This document shows, piece after piece, positions 1-5,009 of a stretch of 6,926 nucleotides of DNA (positions are counted from its first letter, which is position 1; each line of letters begins with the position of its first letter). Below the pieces are notes generated by a model. That model did not search any database and had not been told where the DNA came from. It saw nothing but the letters and a program-made list of their open reading frames with translations. The stretch lies in contig CACZQE010000045.1 of assembly GCA_902783205.1 (NCBI GenBank), forward strand, positions 1 through 6,926, written 5' to 3'. The stretch is from an uncultured Lachnospiraceae bacterium. GTDB taxonomy: Bacteria; Bacillota_A; Clostridia; Lachnospirales; Lachnospiraceae. The translations under genes were made by a program, and so were the position numbers.

Positions 1-1
1 G

Positions 2-208
2 AAGCAGTTCCAGGAGGCAGGCAGTGATATCAATGCGATTCATGTCGATGTAAGCCGGATGTCCTATGTATCCTCTGCCGGATTGCGCGTTTTTTTGATG
101 ATGTACAAGTCATTGGAGGATAAAAGTAACTTTGCCATGACCGGAGTAAGTGAAGAGGTTAAAGAGATCCTGGAGACAACAGGCTTTGACCAGTTCTTTT
201 TAAAATAG
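2..208 (+). CDS. STAS-domain protein, anti-sigma factor antagonist-like (5'-truncated)
   Basis: Only the last 68 residues lie in the window; the start is upstream of it. The visible part carries the STAS signature: a beta-strand (IHVDVSRMSYV), the phosphorylation-site loop SSAGLRVF, a helix, then FAMTGVSEEVKEILETTGFDQFF, the usual C-terminal end of anti-anti-sigma proteins of the SpoIIAA/RsbV type. In that family an anti-sigma kinase phosphorylates a serine in the (D)SSG loop and a PP2C phosphatase reverses it, controlling sigma-factor release. Here the loop reads V-S-S-A-G, a variant I associate with clostridial STAS proteins. The partner kinase and phosphatase, if any, would lie to the left. 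The following gene has its own promoter, so co-transcription with it is not needed. The family call is solid; the specific pathway is unknown. Confidence 0.85.
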   Translation, partial: KQFQEAGSDINAIHVDVSRMSYVSSAGLRVFLMMYKSLEDKSNFAMTGVSEEVKEILETTGFDQFFLK

Positions 209-215
209 CAACAAA

Positions 216-247
216 AGTGAACACGTTCATAACTGTGTGTTTTTTTC
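216..247 (+). terminator. Weak candidate terminator after the STAS gene
   Basis: Short self-complementary arms AACAC (220-224) and GTGTT (237-241) are followed at once by a T run. An alternative pairing TGAAC/GTTCA (218-222 with 225-229) competes. The stem is short and AT-rich, so this is only a possible intrinsic terminator. The T run and its place right after the stop codon are the main support. Confidence 0.35.
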
Positions 248-257
248 CTCGTAATCA

Positions 258-288
258 TTGAATATACTTCTATCAGGCCGCTTATAAT
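258..288 (+). promoter_or_regulatory. Putative sigma-A promoter of the OYE-tautomerase operon
   Basis: A perfect -10 box TATAAT is at 283-288. A TTGAAT -35-like box (four of six consensus bases) is at 258-263 with a slightly long 19-bp spacer. The predicted transcript starts near 295 and leaves a leader of about 40 nt before the ATG at 336. No copy of the TGACACNGTGTCA palindrome found upstream of the aldo/keto reductase gene is present here. Confidence 0.55.
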
Positions 289-335
289 GGGTGTATCATC
301 AAAATATATGATTATATGAGGAGCGTGATTATCCT

Positions 336-1334
336 ATGTTGATAAGAGAAAAAATAAAAGTCGGTAACTTTGAGTTAAGAAACCGCATGGTTAAGGCGCC
401 CATTCACAGTGAGACCTGCGTAGACGGAAAGGTAACACCAGAAACAGAACAGCATTATGAAGAGCGGACCAGAGGCGGTCGGTTTGGTCTGGTAGTAGTG
501 GAGCACAGCTTTGTCAGAAAAGATGGCATGGCGTCTCCGACACAGCTCTCTTCCTCCAGAGATTCCGATATCGATGGCCTGAAAAGAATCTGTGATATCA
601 TCCATAAGAATGGCAGCACGGCTATCTTGCAGATCAGCCATGCAGGCTGCGGAGCAAGCAGAGATTTCACCGGGGAGCAGCCAGTCAGCTCGTCCAATAT
701 CAGTGTGACCTGCGGATGGCCCAACGCCAAACCCAATCCCGAGAAACCGCGGCCGCTGACAGTCAACGAGATCCACGATCTGGAGGAGGCATATTTCAGG
801 GCAGCTGAGAGAGCCATGAAAGCCGGTTATGACGGAATCAACCTGCATTCCGCCCATGCCTATCTCCTTGACCAGTTTTTCTCTCCGCTGATCAATAAGA
901 GAACCGACGAATATAACGGATATACCTTGGAGGGAAGGACCCGGATCCATATGGAACTGATCAAGGGTATCCGTCAGGTGATCGGCGACAAATCACTCTT
1001 TGCCCTCAGGCTGGGAGGATGTGATTATACCGTGGGAGGCACCACGATCGAAGATGCAGTCTGGGCATGCAAACGGTTTGAAGAAGCAGGCGTAGATCTT
1101 CTGGATATATCCGGAGGAACCTGCTGTTTTGTCCGTAAAGGGCATACCTATCCCGGCTATTTCGGAGACATTTCAGAGGCAGTGAAAAAGGAAGTCCACA
1201 TTCCGGTCCTGCTGACAGGCGGTGTCAAAACAGTGGAAGACGCAGAAATGCTTCTGAAGGAAGAAAAGGCAGATATGATCGGAGTAGGCCGGATCATAAC
1301 AGCCAAACCGGACTGGGGTATGGAATTGATATAA
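336..1334 (+). CDS. Single-domain Old Yellow Enzyme family NADH:flavin oxidoreductase
   Basis: A 332-residue FMN-dependent TIM-barrel protein of the OYE family, which typically uses NAD(P)H to reduce activated C=C bonds. Visible family motifs are LRNRMVKAPI near the N-terminus (15-23), QISHAG (99-104), the substrate-binding and catalytic stretch HSAHAYLLDQFFSP (171-184) followed by NKRTDEYNG, the FMN-phosphate loop LLTGGV (292-297), and IGVGRIITAKPDW at the C-terminal end (315-327). H171 and H174 match the paired substrate-anion ligands and Y176 the proton donor of OYE1. The protein ends after the barrel, so it lacks the Fe-S and NADH-binding domains of 2-enoate or 2,4-dienoyl-CoA reductases. 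The residue aligned with OYE1 Thr37 / YqjM Cys26 is His24, which is unusual. The TGAGGAG ribosome site (317-323) is 12 nt from the ATG, rather far. It forms an operon with the tautomerase gene 15 nt downstream. The substrate is unknown. Confidence 0.92.
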   Translation: MLIREKIKVGNFELRNRMVKAPIHSETCVDGKVTPETEQHYEERTRGGRFGLVVVEHSFVRKDGMASPTQLSSSRDSDIDGLKRICDIIHKNGSTAILQISHAGCGASRDFTGEQPVSSSNISVTCGWPNAKPNPEKPRPLTVNEIHDLEEAYFRAAERAMKAGYDGINLHSAHAYLLDQFFSPLINKRTDEYNGYTLEGRTRIHMELIKGIRQVIGDKSLFALRLGGCDYTVGGTTIEDAVWACKRFEEAGVDLLDISGGTCCFVRKGHTYPGYFGDISEAVKKEVHIPVLLTGGVKTVEDAEMLLKEEKADMIGVGRIITAKPDWGMELI

Positions 1335-1349
1335 TCAGGGAGGATAAAT

Positions 1350-1730
1350 ATGCCGAGAATTACTACAAAGACAAATGTGTTCCTCAATCGTGAGAAAAAA
1401 TATCGTATGACTTTAGAGTTTAAGGAAGCAATTGAACTAATTCCCTGTGAGAAGGGTTCTTTTGTAATGGCAGATTTTGAAGATGAGGTTTTTATGCTGT
1501 TTGGAGATGAAGAACCATCGGATCCCTGTGCTGCCATAGAAGTGGCAGTTATCCAGGATGCCTTTGACAAGTATGACAAGGAGACTTTTGTGCAGGTCCT
1601 TGCAAGGATGACAGAAACTGTGATGAAGTATACTCAGATACCGGAGGACCGGATCTTTGCCTATTATCGAAATTCACCTCTGTGGACTTATAAGAGGCAG
1701 GATATCATAGGAACCCTGGTTCATGTCTGA
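1350..1730 (+). CDS. MIF-like tautomerase superfamily protein
   Basis: A 126-residue protein that resembles macrophage migration inhibitory factor more than the short 4-oxalocrotonate tautomerases. After Met removal Pro2 would be the N-terminal catalytic base. It is followed by a TN pair (T8, N9), a lysine at position 35 where MIF has Lys32, a MLFGDEEPSDPCA stretch (49-61) parallel to MIF's MAFGGSSEPCA, and PEDRIFAYY (98-106) parallel to SPDRVYINYY, then a conserved-looking W112. Length is close to MIF's 115 residues. A strong GGGAGG site (1338-1343) lies 6 nt from the start. It is the second gene of an operon with an OYE-type ene-reductase, which suggests action on keto/enol forms of the same or a related unsaturated compound (inference). 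Alternative: a structural MIF-fold protein without this activity. I judge the homology from motif order, not from an alignment search. Confidence 0.75.
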   Translation: MPRITTKTNVFLNREKKYRMTLEFKEAIELIPCEKGSFVMADFEDEVFMLFGDEEPSDPCAAIEVAVIQDAFDKYDKETFVQVLARMTETVMKYTQIPEDRIFAYYRNSPLWTYKRQDIIGTLVHV

Positions 1731-1780
1731 CCATCTGTCTGAGTCATAGCCGGGAATAATATTCAGAGCTTATATATATA

Positions 1781-1840
1781 AAACACCATCCGGAAGCTTA
1801 GGCTTTACATAGCCTCAAAAGGATCCGGATGGTGTTTTTA
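1781..1840. terminator. Bidirectional intrinsic terminator between convergent genes
   Basis: A perfect 13-bp inverted repeat AAACACCATCCGG (1781-1793) / CCGGATGGTGTTT (1825-1837) continues into a T run on the plus strand, and into an A/T-rich run (read as TTTTATATA) on the minus strand. The 31-nt loop holds a second hairpin, AGGCT (1800-1804) / AGCCT (1811-1815). It sits between the stop codons of the tautomerase gene and the convergent tetR-type gene and can terminate both. Confidence 0.88.
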
Positions 1841-1861
1841 ATTGTGACATTTTTACTGCCT

Positions 1862-2449
1862 CTATTCCGGCAGGATTCCCACCAGAGCTCTTTTGTACAT
1901 ATCCCTGGTAACCGCAGGAAGATCAAACCTTCCCCGTTCCGCTACCCAGGTAAATATGATTCCTTTCACGATCATGCACAGATCGATTGAAATGTCATGG
2001 ACACTTCGTCCTTCAGGGAGTGCATATCCATTTTGAACCGCCTCGGTAATGAACTGGTCTGTGACCATCATGATATGATTGTTATTACTGTGAATATCCA
2101 TCTCTTCATTTTGGTTATCGAAGTAATGCATTACAAATTCGACACCGAAGCTTTGGGTAAACTCCATATAAATGCCATAAAACTCGGCAATCTTTTCATG
2201 AAGGCTCAGATTACTGAAATCCTCACTCTTCAGTTTCTGATCAAAATCTTTCAGGGCAATATTATAAAAATGAGACAGAAGCTCCTGTTTATTTTTAAAG
2301 TAGGTGTAAAATTTTCCTACAGATATATTTGCTTCAGAGCATATCCTGCGTATAGAAAGCTTTTCATAGCCCACTTTTTCAAGAAACTTGACAGCAACAT
2401 TAAAGATGCGGTCTTTTTCACTTAATTCATTCGCATATTTATCGTACAT
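1862..2449 (-). CDS. TetR/AcrR-family transcriptional regulator
   Basis: A 195-residue TetR-type repressor. The N-terminal DNA-binding domain runs DRIFNVAVKFLEKVGYEKLS (13-32), then the helix-turn-helix IRRICSEANISVGKFYTYF (33-51), ending KNKQELL, all typical of the family. The rest is a helical ligand-binding and dimerisation domain with no recognised ligand signature. The start at 2449 is chosen because AAAGGA lies 6 nt upstream and a TTGAAT-N17-TACAAT promoter lies further upstream. The frame stays open to a TTG at 2545, but that codon falls inside the -35 box and has no ribosome site. The gene diverges from the aldo/keto reductase cassette, whose promoter is framed by two palindromes that are the likely operators. 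Those palindromes are more than 100 bp upstream of this gene's own promoter, so direct autoregulation is not obvious. The inducer is unknown. Confidence 0.93.
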   Translation of the reverse strand: MYDKYANELSEKDRIFNVAVKFLEKVGYEKLSIRRICSEANISVGKFYTYFKNKQELLSHFYNIALKDFDQKLKSEDFSNLSLHEKIAEFYGIYMEFTQSFGVEFVMHYFDNQNEEMDIHSNNNHIMMVTDQFITEAVQNGYALPEGRSVHDISIDLCMIVKGIIFTWVAERGRFDLPAVTRDMYKRALVGILPE

Positions 2450-2516
2450 CCATGATCCTTTCCGGATACTGTCCGATGAAACTATCCAGGACAACATTTT
2501 CGTTCGTTTTATAGGT

Positions 2517-2545
2517 ATTGTATAAGAACTCCTGGAAAAATTCAA
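2517..2545 (-). promoter_or_regulatory. Putative sigma-A promoter of the tetR-type gene
   Basis: On the minus strand TTGAAT (complement 2540-2545) is followed after exactly 17 bp by TACAAT (complement 2517-2522), five of six matches to the -10 consensus. The predicted start is near 2510, giving a leader of about 60 nt before the chosen ATG at 2449. This supports the shorter gene model. Confidence 0.6.
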
Positions 2546-2604
2546 GGCGCCATGAATATGTTCAGAACTATAATCAGCTTTAAATGAACTGATAGAAGAA
2601 AAGC

Positions 2605-2634
2605 AATCCGCAGAAATTTCTCCGGATTTTTTCC
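2605..2634 (+). terminator. Terminator-like hairpin in the divergent intergenic region
   Basis: AATCCGCAGAAA (2605-2616) and TTTCTCCGGATT (2617-2628) pair with a single C:C mismatch, and the plus strand continues as a T run to 2632. It resembles an intrinsic terminator reading rightwards, although no plus-strand gene ends here. It may insulate the cassette promoter from transcription running antisense through tetR. With almost no loop, the tip must open to form a hairpin of about 6 GC-containing base pairs. Confidence 0.45.
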
Positions 2635-2646
2635 CTTAAAACCGTC

Positions 2647-2661
2647 TTGACACAGTGTCAA
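2647..2661. promoter_or_regulatory. Candidate TetR operator O1, overlapping the -35 box
   Basis: A perfect 15-bp palindrome TTGACACAGTGTCAA with a central A. It shares the core TGACACNGTGTCA with the second site 36 bp away (centre to centre). Its left half is itself the -35 hexamer, so a bound dimer would block RNA polymerase. The divergent TetR-type gene next door makes that protein the likely ligand; this is inference. Confidence 0.8.
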
Positions 2662-2675
2662 TGCGAGTGTATAAT
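2647..2675 (+). promoter_or_regulatory. Consensus sigma-A promoter of the aldo/keto reductase cassette
   Basis: A perfect -35 TTGACA (2647-2652), a 17-bp spacer and a perfect -10 TATAAT (2670-2675). Such a full-consensus promoter would be very strong unless repressed. Two operator-like palindromes overlap its -35 box and its expected start region (about 2682), as expected for a repressor-controlled promoter. The leader to the ATG at 2752 is about 70 nt. Confidence 0.88.
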
Positions 2676-2682
2676 TATTGTG

Positions 2683-2697
2683 CTGACACCGTGTCAG
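2683..2697. promoter_or_regulatory. Candidate TetR operator O2, at the transcription start
   Basis: A perfect 15-bp palindrome CTGACACCGTGTCAG with a central C, with the same 13-bp core as O1. It begins 7 bp after the -10 box, so it covers the predicted transcription start and first transcribed bases. A protein bound here would block initiation or clearance. Confidence 0.8.
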
Positions 2698-2751
2698 TAA
2701 AAAATACGAACAGCAAGGACGATAACCATAACAGTAAAGGAGAGTACATCA

Positions 2752-3684
2752 ATGGCAAACTTACCGAAAATCGCGCTTGGCGCATGGGCATGGGGAAATG
2801 ACGGAACTTTTGGAAACAACTTCACAGCAGATAGCCTGAAGCCGATCTTTGACACAGCGATGGCAAACGGCCTGAATCTATGGGATACGGCATACGCTTA
2901 CGGTATGGGTACTTCCGAGAAGGTGCTTGCCGGATTCCTGAAAGGACTGCCCAGGGACAGTTTCCTTGTTTCCGATAAGTTCACTCCTCAATGTGCTAAC
3001 GGCAAGCCCACAGCTATGGAGGATATGATTGAGATGCAGCTTCAGCTGATGGAGCTTGACCGTTTCGATATCTACTGGATCCACAACGTATGGGATGCCC
3101 CCCATTGGACGGAAGAACTGGCAAAATATTTCGAGGGCAAAGACAATGTACCGCTCCTCGGTGTCTCCAATCATAATCTTGCAGAAATCAAACAGGCGGA
3201 TGAAATACTTAAAAGCCACGGCCTGAAACTTTCCGCTGTGCAGAATCATTACAGCCTGATCAACCGTTCCTCCGAGGATTCCGGTATTCTTGAATACTGC
3301 AGAGAAAACGACATTACTTTCTTTGCTTATATGGTGCTGGAGCAGGGGGCTCTTTCCGGCAAATATGATACAAAGCATCCCATGCCGGAAGGTTCCGCCA
3401 GAGCAGAGACTTATAACCCTGTTCTTGACAAGCTGGAAATTCTGAACACTGAACTGAAGAAACTGGCAGACAAATATGGCGTCGGTGCAGCACAGATTCC
3501 GGTTGCCTGGGCTATCGCCAAGGGTACGCTGCCGATCATCGGTGTGACCAAAGAAAACCAGGTGCTGGATGCGGCTAAAGCTGCAAATGTCACACTGACA
3601 GCAGAGGAAACAGCGGAACTTGAAAAAGTAGCCGACAGCCTGGAACTCAATGTTATCCGTTTTTGGGAAAAGGAGATGAAATAA
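2752..3684 (+). CDS. Aldo/keto reductase family oxidoreductase
   Basis: A 310-residue (alpha/beta)8 NAD(P)H-dependent carbonyl reductase, the usual length for the family. The catalytic tetrad is visible: D45 and Y50 in LWDTAYAYGMGTSE, K76 in VSDKF, and H111 in DIYWIHN. Cofactor and barrel motifs follow: LLGVSNHN (135-142), AVQNHYSLINR (162-172), the FAYMVLEQGALSGKY segment (191-205), and IIGVTKENQV (262-271) for the nucleotide phosphate end. The ATG is preceded by AAAGGAG (2736-2742) with a 9-nt gap. It is the first gene of a cassette behind a consensus promoter with two operator palindromes, so it is probably induced when the divergent TetR-type protein releases DNA. The flavoredoxin-like gene starts one base after the stop. 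The physiological substrate cannot be told; a toxic aldehyde/ketone or a sugar-like carbonyl is possible. Confidence 0.95.
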   Translation: MANLPKIALGAWAWGNDGTFGNNFTADSLKPIFDTAMANGLNLWDTAYAYGMGTSEKVLAGFLKGLPRDSFLVSDKFTPQCANGKPTAMEDMIEMQLQLMELDRFDIYWIHNVWDAPHWTEELAKYFEGKDNVPLLGVSNHNLAEIKQADEILKSHGLKLSAVQNHYSLINRSSEDSGILEYCRENDITFFAYMVLEQGALSGKYDTKHPMPEGSARAETYNPVLDKLEILNTELKKLADKYGVGAAQIPVAWAIAKGTLPIIGVTKENQVLDAAKAANVTLTAEETAELEKVADSLELNVIRFWEKEMK

Positions 3685-3685
3685 G

Positions 3686-4234
3686 ATGAGTAAGAAAAAT
3701 ATCGGAGCGACTCTTGCACTGTATCCCTGCCCTGTAATCGTTGTTGGGGCAATGGTTAATAACAAACCGACCTGGACGCTCGTAGCTCATGCGGGAACCG
3801 TAGCACACAGTCATCTGATGGTGTCTCTTGTACAGGCTCACTACATCAATCAGGGCATACGTGAAAACAAAAAGCTTTCCGTTAACGTAGTGGATGAGTC
3901 CTGGATGAAGGACGCAGACCGCATGGGAACCACCAGCGGCAATAAAGTGGATAAGTCAGAAGCCTTTGCGTGGACAATGGGGGATAACGGTGCCCCGCTG
4001 ATCGACGAGGCAAAAGTCTCCATTGAATGTGAAGTTGATGGCAACTATGAGCTGGAACATTTTGATCACTTTATCTGCAAAATCCTTGCGACCTACGCGG
4101 ACGAAGCAGTTCTGAATGAGAAAGGCAAGATCGACTACCATATCTTTAAGCCGGTGCTTTTCGAGTTCCCGACCTATGAGTATTTCGTAACCGGTGAGAA
4201 GGTCGGCAACTGCGGAAAGCTTTCATCAAACTGA
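3686..4234 (+). CDS. Flavin reductase-like / flavoredoxin family FMN-binding split-barrel protein
   Basis: A 182-residue protein of the flavin-reductase-like domain family; flavoredoxin is the best known member and has about this length. Family features are the N-terminal LYPCPVIVVGA (12-22), a strand with VSLVQAHYINQGIRENKKLSVNV (46-68), the FMN-region motif SGNKVDKSEAF (84-94), IECEVDGNYE (113-122) and the terminal YFVTGEKVGNCGK (166-178). The protein would bind FMN non-covalently as a cytosolic dimer and pass electrons to or from a partner (family knowledge). The ATG lies one base after the aldo/keto reductase stop, with AAAGGAG (3669-3675) inside that gene's end, so translation is probably coupled. 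The nearby flavodoxin-fold gene could be a redox partner. Whether it is an electron carrier or an NAD(P)H:flavin reductase is open. Confidence 0.88.
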   Translation: MSKKNIGATLALYPCPVIVVGAMVNNKPTWTLVAHAGTVAHSHLMVSLVQAHYINQGIRENKKLSVNVVDESWMKDADRMGTTSGNKVDKSEAFAWTMGDNGAPLIDEAKVSIECEVDGNYELEHFDHFICKILATYADEAVLNEKGKIDYHIFKPVLFEFPTYEYFVTGEKVGNCGKLSSN

Positions 4235-4259
4235 AATTAGCGGAGGCAAGGAAAAAACC

Positions 4260-4389
4260 ATGAAAAAGCGTCACGACGATTCTGAACATCCTGCTGATGC
4301 TCCTGTTCTGGGCTTTTATCGGAAGCCTGGCAGCAGGGATTATTCGTGCCGCTGCAAAGAAAAGATCCGATGGCCTTTCAAAGCACTGA
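4260..4389 (+). pseudogene. Small one-helix membrane protein, frame disrupted by one base near the start
   Basis: An ATG at 4260 with GGAGG (4242-4246) and AAGGA (4248-4252) upstream starts a frame that soon encodes an unremarkable basic peptide to 4436. One base out of phase, from 4264, the sequence encodes K-S-V-T-T followed by a hydrophobic span ILNILLMLLFWAFIGSLAAG, then IIRAAAKKRSDGLSKH and a stop at 4387-4389: one membrane helix with a basic cytosolic tail, in normal codon use. That frame has a TGA just upstream (4261-4263) and no usable start. Removing one A from the five-A run after ATG (4263-4267) would join the start to the helix and give a protein of about 42 residues. It may be a true frameshift, a sequencing error in the A run, or translational slippage. 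The location inside the cassette suggests a membrane partner for the neighbouring reductases, but this is speculation. No family recognised. Confidence 0.5.
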
Positions 4390-4451
4390 CCGGTCTGCAC
4401 CGCAGGCGATGTCGGCAAATAATGGATACATGCTGATTCAAGGAGGTTCAT

Positions 4452-4985
4452 ATGAAGATTATTGTATTGATGGGAAGTCCGAACCGAAATGGTTCAACAG
4501 ACATTCTGGTTGAAAGATTTAAAAAAGGAGCAGAGGAGACCGGACATGCAGTAGAGGTCATTGATGTCTGCCATGCAGATATTCATCCCTGCATCGGCTG
4601 CGTGAAGTGCGGTTACGAAGGCCCCTGCGTTCAGAAGGATGATGTGGAGCAGATCCGAAAAAAACTGCTTGCTTCAGACATGGTTGTCTTTGCCACACCC
4701 CTTTATTACTACGGTATGAGCGCCCAGCTGAAGACTGTGGTGGACCGCTTCTGTGCCTATAACAGCAGCTTAAACAGCAGGCACCTGAAATCCGCTTTAC
4801 TGACAGTGGCATGGAACGCGGATGACTGGACCTTTGATGCACTCAAAGCGCATTATAAAACACTTGTCCGCTACATCAATTTCAAAGACTGCGGCATGGT
4901 ACTTGGATTTGGATGTGGCACTCCCGGAATGACAAAACGCAGCAGATATCCACAGGAAGCCTATCAGCTGGGAAAAAGTTTATAA
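4452..4985 (+). CDS. Flavodoxin-fold NAD(P)H-dependent FMN reductase, Isf-like cysteine motif
   Basis: A 177-residue flavodoxin-like protein of the NADPH-dependent FMN reductase / iron-sulfur flavoprotein (Isf) group. It opens with beta-strand MKIIVLMGSP and the FMN-phosphate loop GSPNRNGSTD (8-17), contains ATPLYYYGMSAQLKTVVDRF (81-100), the flavin-facing loop and helix typical of this group, and ends near LGFGCGTPG (151-159). Between them is HPCIGCVKCGYEGPC with C47, C50, C53 and C59, a CX2CX2CX5C pattern that falls within the compact motif that binds a [4Fe-4S] cluster in archaeal Isf. Many clostridial relatives carry such cysteines, and cluster binding here is not proven. The start is firm: AAGGAGG (4440-4446) is 5 nt from ATG. 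It is the last gene of the TetR-controlled cassette and probably moves electrons between NAD(P)H or ferredoxin and the neighbouring FMN protein. Confidence 0.9.
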   Translation: MKIIVLMGSPNRNGSTDILVERFKKGAEETGHAVEVIDVCHADIHPCIGCVKCGYEGPCVQKDDVEQIRKKLLASDMVVFATPLYYYGMSAQLKTVVDRFCAYNSSLNSRHLKSALLTVAWNADDWTFDALKAHYKTLVRYINFKDCGMVLGFGCGTPGMTKRSRYPQEAYQLGKSL

Positions 4986-5009
4986 GAAAAATACGCCCGG
5001 TCTTATAAA
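4979..5009. repeat. Inverted repeat spanning both convergent stop codons
   Basis: Perfect 9-bp arms TTTATAAGA (4979-4987) and TCTTATAAA (5001-5009) are separated by 13 nt containing GCCCGG. Each arm contains the TAA stop of one of the two convergent genes. The arms are AT-rich and there is no clear T run, so termination here would be weak; it may limit read-through in both directions. Confidence 0.5.

Noticed and set aside
295..312. ATCAT/ATGAT pairing in the OYE leader as a riboswitch or regulatory hairpin
   Set aside because: Five AT-rich base pairs in a 40-nt leader are too weak and too short for a known riboswitch class.
375..950. Long minus-strand open frames inside the OYE gene
   Set aside because: They mirror a clearly coding plus-strand OYE gene; the translations show no family motif and no ribosome site was seen.
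3588..3600. TGTCACACTGACA, an inverted repeat related to the operator half-sites
   Set aside because: The half-sites are in the opposite order to TGACACNGTGTCA and it lies within the aldo/keto reductase coding sequence; probably chance.
2878..3765. 295-codon minus-strand open frame across the aldo/keto reductase gene
   Set aside because: The plus-strand frame has the complete catalytic tetrad; the reverse frame is Cys/Phe-rich without motifs, as expected for a shadow.
4194..4436. 80-codon plus-strand frame beginning in the flavoredoxin-like gene
   Set aside because: It starts within the upstream gene and encodes a low-complexity basic peptide; the hydrophobic peptide one base out of phase is more protein-like.
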